Below the pieces are notes generated by a model. It had not been told where the DNA came from. It worked only from the letters and a program-made list of their open reading frames with translations, and did not search any database. Below are positions 56,988 through 64,000 of a stretch of DNA of 64,000 nt, piece after piece. The position numbers were made by a program, and so were the translations under genes. The DNA is taken from the NCBI RefSeq assembly GCF_033115175.1, contig NC_084840.1, forward strand, positions 76,957,179 to 77,021,178, written 5' to 3'. This DNA is from Lepus europaeus. Taxonomy: Eukaryota > Chordata > Mammalia > Lagomorpha > Leporidae. Each line of letters starts with the position of its first letter. The stretch's first letter is position 1.

Positions 56988-57416
56988 CTGGGAGAAAAGA
57001 TTGTGAAGAAATATTTCCACGATTGGCTAGAACAATGTAAAGGCATTTAACACAGTTAAAAGAAACATTCTCAAGAGATTATATTAAGCTAATGGGCACT
57101 AACTGGCCAAAACAGAAACTAGTAAGTAGGTAAATATAGTGGCAGTGAAAAAAATGAATTCATGTGTCCACTAGGAAACAAGAAAAATTATTGAACATGA
57201 ATGGGAAGATGTTCCTGCCCTCACTGCCCTAATTCTTTCTGCTTCTTCCTGTGACATTCCACTGTTGTCTTCCACCCTAACCACTGAATTACATTAACTG
57301 CCACAAAGGGCATGGAGTTTTACATCTAATAACACATGTCCCAATCTTTTCAGCTGAATTTTGATGTAATGAGCCCTCTTGATTCCTCCTTTCTATTCAC
57401 TCCTCCAAGTACTCAC
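56988..57416 (-). other. Intron 4 of gene C
   Basis: 429 bases with canonical ends; no repeat recognised. Confidence 0.85.
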
Positions 57417-57494
57417 CTCCCAAGTGGCACGGAGATCCACTTTGTCAAATATTACTTTTCCATTTTTATCTTTTGGAATAATGTCCTCCCCAGG
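57417..57494 (-). CDS. AKR1C: AKR1C gene C, exon 4 (residues 124-149)
   Basis: Acceptor TTCTAG|CCTGGG, donor TGGGAG|GTGAGT. Encodes [20 protein letters not shown] then LRATWE, the part of loop A lining the substrate channel. 26 codons, the family length. Confidence 0.95.
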
Positions 57495-58265
57495 CTAGAA
57501 TACAAGCAATCATTTTTTAATATATTTCACCTTATTCAGATATCCACCCTATAGCCTTTGAACAAACATTTGAGCAAAATTCCATATACTTATATTTGCC
57601 ATGGATAATACATAAGAAGTGGTAAAAAGTCATGTTAAGCTATCGACTTCCTCTCAGTTATGTGTATTAAGGAATCTCATTAATTTATGCTACTTTGTAT
57701 TTTTCTGCTCTTTCCTCTGCCCTCCTCATACTGAAATGACTCTTTCACTGTGAAAATCAAGAGTTTCATGGCCTTGATTTCCACCAATAATGGATTGTAA
57801 TATTGACCCAGACTAAGCAGTCAGTATTCCTCAACTTGCTGAAAACATGTGGATCACACAGCAGTCACTTCCACTGCAGAAGATGGATCAAAGTTCTGTC
57901 CAATAATAATTTTAGTACTAGACAATTAGCAGAAGTTACCAAATGTTTATTACCATGAGCTGTGAAATAACCAAGAGCTATAAATGCCACCAATGAAATG
58001 GCTCAGACAAAAATTAAATAAAACCAGACTAGTACAGTGGAAAATTATTGACATGAAAACAGATGTTTGTTAAGGTGACTTCAAATATGTATATTTACTC
58101 CTGGCTTGAAGTCCACAATCAAATAAATTCTATTGATTAAACTAGTTGAGCAGTTTCTATAACTTATACAATTTAATAAATTATTAATATCATTTAGTCA
58201 CCCATAGAAATGATGGTTATGCTCACAAATAAAGTGAAATAAATTAAATGATGGTCGCTGCCTAC
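57495..58265 (-). other. Intron 3 of gene C
   Basis: 771 bases with canonical ends; AT-rich, no repeat recognised. Confidence 0.85.
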
Positions 58266-58382
58266 CTGCAGAGCTGCTGGAAAATGAATAATATAGAGAT
58301 CAACATAGTCCAGTTGAAGTTTTTGCAGTGACTTTTCCAAGGCTGGTCTGACCATTTCTGGCCGAAGGAAAGTGCACCAAAG
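58266..58382 (-). CDS. AKR1C: AKR1C gene C, exon 3 (residues 85-123)
   Basis: Acceptor CTGCAG|CTTTGG, donor CTGCAG|GTAGGC. Encodes [18 protein letters not shown] onwards to [11 protein letters not shown]. It contains W86 of the steroid pocket and the catalytic H117 of the AKR tetrad. F118 matches some AKR1C members (others have S). 39 codons, phase 0 at both ends, as in the family. Confidence 0.95.
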
Positions 58383-58481
58383 CTGCAGGGGATTAAATTG
58401 TGGAAGTTGTGCTGAATGAATGCATTTGCTTTCTTTCATCTAATATTGAGACATTTTTCTATTACATGAGAAGTGATTAGC

Positions 58482-58742
58482 ACCAGGACCTGCATTATGA
58501 CATAGCACGTAAAGCTGCTGCCTACAGTGCCACCATCCCATATGAGTGCTGGTTCATGTCCTGGCTGCTTTACTTCCAATCTAGCTTCCTGCTAATGGCC
58601 TAGGAAAAGCAGTGGAGGATGACCTGAAAATTTGATTCCCTGCCACCCACATGGAAGGCCCGGAATGATGCTCACTACTCCTGGCTTTGGCCTGGCCCAG
58701 TTCCTGTCATTCTGGCCATATGGTGAGTGATCAGTAGATGAA

Positions 58743-58787
<45 letters not shown>

Positions 58788-58820
58788 TTTAACTTTGACA
58801 TTCACATAAATAATAAGTCT
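58482..58820 (+). mobile_element. C-SINE in intron 2 of gene C
   Basis: ACCAGGACCTGCATTATGAC head, a 20-unit (CT)n tract at 58,747-58,786 and ACATAAATAATAAG end. The CT tract is long enough to be variable. Confidence 0.85.
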
Positions 58821-60199
58821 TAACACATAAAGAAGTGAGAAGCAATGAAGGAAAATACTCCCCTCTTTTTGGATATTCTGTTTCCTCATGTCTTCTTCAT
58901 GACCTCTTTCACTTAAGTAGATATTACTCATTAATATAGTAATCCATTATTACACCAGAGCTAAATATTTTATCAAGTAATGATAATGACATTGCTTAGG
59001 TTATATTTGCCTGAGTTCAAAATGCAAAGTGATAGAGGTAATAAAAGAGGGACCAAACAGAAGAAATAAAAATGAAGAACTCAGTAAATAAAATGGAAAG
59101 CCTTAACAGCAGACTATAGAGGCAGAAGAATTAATATATGTTCAAGAAGAGAGACCTTTTGAAACATTTCAGGTCATAAAAATTAAAAGAAAAAAAATAA
59201 AAGGAATGAAAACAATGTTAGGGATCTGTGTGATTCCACTGAACTACCCAATGGATAAGTCTTGGGAATTCCTGAAGGAGTGTTGAGAAAAGATTGGCTA
59301 AGACAACTCAGTCAATGAAAGAATGCTAGTAGACTTCCCCTTTTTGGAGCAACATATGGGTATCCACATACAGGAAGCTCATAGAATCCCAGTTGGCATG
59401 ATCGGAAAATACCCACACAAGGGCATCTTATAATCAAACTTTGAAAAGTAAAACATAATGAGAATGTCCTAAAATTTGGAAGAGAAAATGACCAGTTGAC
59501 ATTTAAGAAAGTCCCATAATGTTGACTGAAATTTTCATGGAAGCCCTGCAAGGCAGGAGAGAATAAAGTGATATAGCCAAAGGTCTGAAAGAAAGAAAAC
59601 CAATCAACCCACACTATTTTACTCCAAGAAACTCTCGTTCGTAAACAAAGGTGAAATAGAGACTTCCAAGAAAAGTAAAAATGAAAAGAAATCATCACTA
59701 CCCAGCAAGCTTTGCAAATTACACTGAAGGATGTACTACATACAGAAACAGAACAATGCATTTTGCGTAATAAAACAATGGAGGTAGAAGAACTACTAAT
59801 GAAATAGCAAATTATATTCAAAATAAAGATTACAAAAATTTTATGGAAAAAATACAGAATGAAACATTCATTTATCAACCGCAAACTTGAATATAAGTGA
59901 ACCAAATTCCCCTATTAAAATCATAGACTGAGTGAATAACAAATCAACATTTAACTGTACGTTCAATACAAGAAACACACTTTACAAGTAAGGACAGAAA
60001 AAAAAATCAATGCATGCCAAAATCAAATATAGCAGGAGTAGCTACACTTATATCAGATAAAACATACTTTATGAAAAAAAAAAAAACCTGTTAAAAGACT
60101 TTAAGAAGATCAACATCTAATGATCAAGCAATCAATTTATCGAGATTTGACTGTTCTAAATGTGTGTATATCTAATTCCAGGTCATCCAGTTTTATAAA

Positions 60200-60390
60200 A
60201 CAAATGTTAGTGGATTGATCTTCTGTATATAAAGATAATTGAAAATGAATCTTGATGTGAAAGGGATCAGAGAGGGATTGGGAGATGGGATGGTTGCAGG
60301 TGGGAGGGAGGTTATGGGGGGAAAAAGCCTCTATAATCCAAAAGTTGTACTTTGGAGGTTTATATTTATTAAATAAAAGTTAAAAAAACA
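60200..60390 (+). mobile_element. Short L1 3' end nested in the old L1
   Basis: GATCTTCTGTATATAAAG, the G-rich block and ATTAAATAAAAGTTAAAAAAA end. A target duplication is not clear. Confidence 0.8.
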
Positions 60391-61149
60391 CACAAGCTCC
60401 AGGACAGTAGTATGGAGGACATGTGTAAACACCTTTCATCAATAGATAGGTCAACTAGACAAAACGAAATGAAAAGAGAGAGAGAGAGAGAGATCATCTA
60501 AGCTGTACCCCAAATAGACCTAATAGACATTAAAGAACATTGCAACCCACAATAGCAAAATACACATTATTTCCACAATCACATAGTATATTCTCTAGTA
60601 TAGAGCATATTCTAGACCATAAAACAAGCCTCATATGTATCTTTTATGACCTAAAGAAATGAAGAAGGAAATTAAAGGTAAAATAAATTCTAGGTATTAT
60701 GCAAATACTTGAAGATTGAGCAACATGTTCCTGAATGAGCACTGGGTCATAGAGGAAAGAAAAGTAGAAATTAAAATTTCTTGACAGTAATGAAAATACA
60801 AACACAACAAATCAAAACTTAGAAAAGCAAAAGCAATGTTAACAGAAAAGTTTACATTATGTATTGCCTAATTCAAAAAAAAAGTAGAAATGTTTCAAAT
60901 AAGGAATCTAACACTGCATCTCAAGGACATTGAAAAACAAATGCAAACCAAAACCAAAATGATTAGTAGGAAAGAAATAAAAAAAAAATTAGGAATGAGA
61001 TAAACAAAAGAAAATAAAAAAGCAATAAAAAGTCAGTGAAATGAAGAACTATCTTCTGGGGAAAAAGAAATTGATAAACCATTTGCCAGATTAAATAAGT
61101 TAGGGAGAGGACTCAACTCAATAAAATCAGAGATGACAAAGGAGCTTTT

Positions 61150-61510
61150 ACTGGGACTGAAATTGTGTAGCAAGCAAAGCTGCCACCCGTGATGGCATCC
61201 CTTATTGCACCAGTTTTTGTCTCTGCTGCTCCACTTCCAATCCAGCTCTCTGCTAATACCCTGAGAAAAGCAGCAGAAGATGGCATAGTGTTTGGGCCCT
61301 TCCACCCATATTGGAGACCCTGATGAAGCTCTGTCTCTGGTGCCTGGCCATTGTGGTGGCCATCTTGGGAGTGAACCAGCCGTGGAAGATAGCTCTCTCT
61401 CCCTCTCTGTCTCCTCCTATCTCTTCCTTCTCTCTCTCTTCCTCCCTATCTCATTCTGTCTATGTCTGTCTGTAATTCTTTCAAATAAATAAATAAATAG
61501 TTTTTAAAAA
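61150..61510 (+). mobile_element. C-SINE in old L1
   Basis: Diverged head, TCCAATCCAGCTCTCTGCTAAT, extended CT-rich part and AAATAAATAAATAG tail. Confidence 0.85.
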
Positions 61511-62543
61511 AGAAAAGGGAGCAATTGCAAATGATACCACAAAAAATACAAAGAATCACTAGAAATAATTATAAACAATTAAATTCCAAAAATTTGGAAA
61601 ATTTAGAAGAAATTGATAGATTTCTAGACACACAAAATTTAGGGGCATAAAGATATAGACAATCTGAACACAAAACTAATCAAAATTGAGACTGATTTAG
61701 TAATGAAAATCTAAAATGGAGAAGACTAGTTCCAGATGGCTTCACTGTTGAATTCTACAAAACGTTTATGGAAAAAATAATACCAATTCTTCTCAAACTA
61801 TTCCAAATAATTAAAACAGAGACAACCCTCCAAACCGATTCAGTGAAGCCAAGATTACTTTAATGCCAAAACCAGAAAAGATACATAAAAAGGAACTGTT
61901 GAACATAGATATCCTTTTTGAACAAAGATTCAAACATATCCAACAAAAAGAAACAAATCAACTCTAACAACACATCAAAAAGATCAATTACCCTGATCGA
62001 ATGAGACCATCCCAGAAATGCAGGGATGGTTCAACATATGCAAATCAATAAATGAGATACATCACATCAACAAAATGAAGGACAAAAATCATATGATTAT
62101 CTCAACAGATGCAGAGAAAGCATTTGATACAACATCATTTCATGATAAAATACCCTTTAAAAATGTGGATATAAAGGCAATATGTGGCAAACTTCCAGCC
62201 AATAACCAACTGACAGGGAAAAGCTGAAAGCATTGCCATTAAAACCTGACATCACAGAAAGATATCCACTCTCACCACTTTTATTCAGTATAGTTCTGGA
62301 AAATTTAGCCAAATCTACTATGCAGGAAAAAGACATCAAGGTAGTAAAAATTGGAGTGGAGGAAATCAAATTACCCTTGTTTATGTATCTAATGAATCTA
62401 TATGTAGGGGAAGCAAAAGACTCAACCAAGAGACTATTAGACTGAAAAGAGGATACAAATAGTTGAAGGATACAAAAATCAACACACAGTAATCAACAGC
62501 ATCTTTATTCACCAACAACGATCTGATTATAAGAACAAACCTT

Positions 62544-62870
62544 GGGGCTGGCGCTGAGGAGTAGTAGATTGTCTCTACCTGTGGTGCTGGCGTCCTATAT
62601 GGGTACTGGTTCCAGCTACTCCATGTCTGATCCAGTTCCCTTTTGATGGCTTGGGAAAGCAGTAAAGGATGGCCCAAGTGCTTGGGCCCCTGGGGCCACA
62701 GGGGAGACCCAAAAGAAGCTCCTGGCTCCTGGCTTTGGATTGGCCCATCTCCAGCTGTTTCAGCCATTTATGGAATAAACTAGTTGATAAAAGACCTCTT
62801 TGTCTATCTGTTTCTCCTTCTCTCTCTAACATTATCTCTCAAGTAAATAAATAAATATTTAAAGAACAAA
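62544..62870 (+). mobile_element. C-SINE in old L1
   Basis: GGGGCTGGCGCTGAGGAGTA head, body and AAGTAAATAAATAAAT tail. GAACAAACCTT flanks it (62,533 and 62,864). Confidence 0.88.
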
Positions 62871-63129
62871 CCTTTTACAATAGCTAAAGTTAAAAAATTT
62901 GGGATGAATTTAACTAAGGGAATGATAGATATCTATAATGAAAATTACAAAAAGAGAGAAATATAAGAAGACACACACAATAAAAGAAAAATCTTCAGAT
63001 TATAGATTGGAAGAATTAAAAGTATCAAAATGTCCATGATATTCAAAGGTATTCATGGATTCAATGCTATATCCACCAATACTTCTGATATTCTTCTTGA
63101 AACTATAAAAAAGCAGTCCTAATATGCCC

Positions 63130-63428
63130 GGGCCAGCATTGTGGTACAGCAGGTTAAGCCACCATCTGCATTAAAGCATCACATATGGGAGTACCACTTT
63201 GAGTCCCAGTTGCTCTGCTTCAGATCCAGCTCCCTGCTATTATGCGTGGGAAGACAGAAGAAGATGGCCCAACTACTTGGACCCTGCTACACATGAGGGA
63301 GACCAAGATGGCATTCCTGGCTCCTGAACTCTACTTTGCCCAAACAGACTGTTGCAGTCATTTGAGGAGTGAACCAGTGGATGGAAAAATCTCTCTGCCT
63401 TGCAAATAAATAAAATAAATCTTTAAAA
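63130..63428 (+). mobile_element. C-SINE in old L1
   Basis: GGGCCAGCATTGTGGTACAG head, GAGTCCCAGTTGC, shortened CT part and AAATAAATAAAATAAATC tail. Confidence 0.88.
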
Positions 63429-64000
63429 GTGAATATGGTAACAAAAACTACCTCATAGAGCCAAGGGAATTTTAAACAAACAAGTAAAAACAAATCCAGA
63501 GGCATCACAATACCAGATGGCAAGTCATACTACAAGCCTATGACAATGAAAGAAATATCATCGTAGTGTTTAGAAATAGATCCATGGAACAGAATAGAAG
63601 CCTCAGAAACAAATTCACACATCTATAACCAACTAATCTTTAATAAACATAATAAACAAATACTCTGGGGAAAGGATAAATGCTTAAAAAACTGGTGTTG
63701 GGAAAATGGGGTTTGCACATGCAGAAATTTGAAAAAAGACTCTTATCTTACATATACCCTCAAAATGGATCAAGTTTCTAAACTTAAGTCCTGAAACTAT
63801 AAAACTACTAAAGGAAAACACGGGAGAACAATGGCAAGACATTGAGAATGGGGAATGACATTTTGTGTAAGACTTTTTGTGTAATACTCAAGTAAATAAA
63901 AGTAAAAATAGACAGATGAGATCTTAAGAAGGTAACATGCTTGTACACCAAAGAAACACAGTGAAGAGACACTTGACAGAATGGGAGAGAATAAATGAAA

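Larger units (their letters stand above)
45292..58382 (-). other. AKR1C: AKR1C-family gene C, exons 3-9 (5' end outside window)
   Basis: Seven coding exons in order on the minus strand, all with GT donors and AG acceptors, no stops or indels, and the phases known for human AKR1C genes. Exon lengths are 117, 78, 123, 110, 166, 83 and 43 nt. They give residues 85-323, ending at the family length of 323. Visible functional residues: H117 (catalytic), S166, N167, Q190, Y216, K270, S271, R276 and N280 (cofactor), W86 and W227 (substrate pocket). Exons 1-2 (with D50, Y55, K84) were not found before 64,000. It appears functional; the specific paralogue and substrate are unknown. A polyadenylation signal lies at 45,297-45,292. 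Confidence 0.9.
58930..64000 (+). mobile_element. Old L1, plus strand, ORF1 to ORF2, continuing past the edge
   Basis: About 59,040-59,910 is decayed ORF1 (coiled-coil end, then a PAKLSFVNEGEI-like part near 59,615-59,660). About 59,930-61,145 resembles the endonuclease half of ORF2 (AGVATLISDKTYF near 60,035). 61,511-62,540 is the RT (GFTVEFYKTF near 61,740, then [13 protein letters not shown] near 62,085), 62,870-64,000 the later part. It has many breaks. Interrupted by an L1 3' end and three SINEs. It fills intron 2 of gene C. Confidence 0.85.

Noticed and set aside
59312-59905. 197-codon minus-strand open frame with hydrophobic stretches
   Set aside because: It is the exact antisense of decayed L1 ORF1 on the plus strand; codon content reflects the complement of an A-rich gene.

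Overview
The window is nuclear DNA of a lagomorph, most likely rabbit (Oryctolagus) or a close relative. The evidence is some 32 copies of the tRNA-derived lagomorph C-type SINE (B-box-like GGTTCTAGTCC, CT-rich 3' part, A-rich tail) and L1 elements with the C-rich 3' end of rabbit L1. Unique, gene-bearing DNA is a minority; most of the window is retrotransposon.

The only host genes found are aldo-keto reductases of the AKR1C family (cytosolic NADPH-dependent ketosteroid, prostaglandin and carbonyl reductases). All lie on the minus strand in tandem. Gene A contributes only its first coding exon (534-617); the rest runs off the left edge. Gene B (about 7.0-15.5 kb) is a broken paralogue: exon 9 has an early stop, exon 8 has lost its splice acceptor, and exons 6-7 have been replaced by L1 and SINE DNA. 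A third scrap of the same duplicated unit (about 29.9-31.0 kb) keeps only 3'-flanking DNA. Gene C (45.3-58.4 kb) has exons 3 to 9 intact, with canonical splice sites, conserved phases and all visible catalytic and cofactor residues; exons 1-2 must lie beyond position 64,000. Its reading frame ends at exactly residue 323, the usual AKR1C length.

Between and inside the genes: 2-6 kb, old L1 with nested SINEs and one younger L1 3' end; 9-12 kb, a young L1 3' end and an ERV-L1 chimera; 12.7-17.6 kb, pieces of older L1; 18.0-22.6 kb, a defective endogenous retrovirus whose structure (R-U5...U3-R, poly(A), target duplication) is that of a genomic RNA copied by L1 machinery; 23-30 kb, old L1 and SINEs; 33.8-41.0 kb, a complete but frameshifted L1 flanked by a 15-bp target duplication; 47.5-48.7 kb, a second ERV-L1 chimera; 54.0-55.8 kb, a class I ERV gag/pol remnant in an intron of gene C; 59-64 kb, an old L1 on the plus strand.

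The most unusual material is the pair of chimeric retrotransposons (retroviral segment fused to an L1 3' end with identical junction and identical internal deletion in both copies) and the L1-processed retroviral copy from which that segment appears to derive. No tRNA, rRNA, CRISPR or prokaryotic feature was seen. Homology calls are by eye; no alignment or database search was run.
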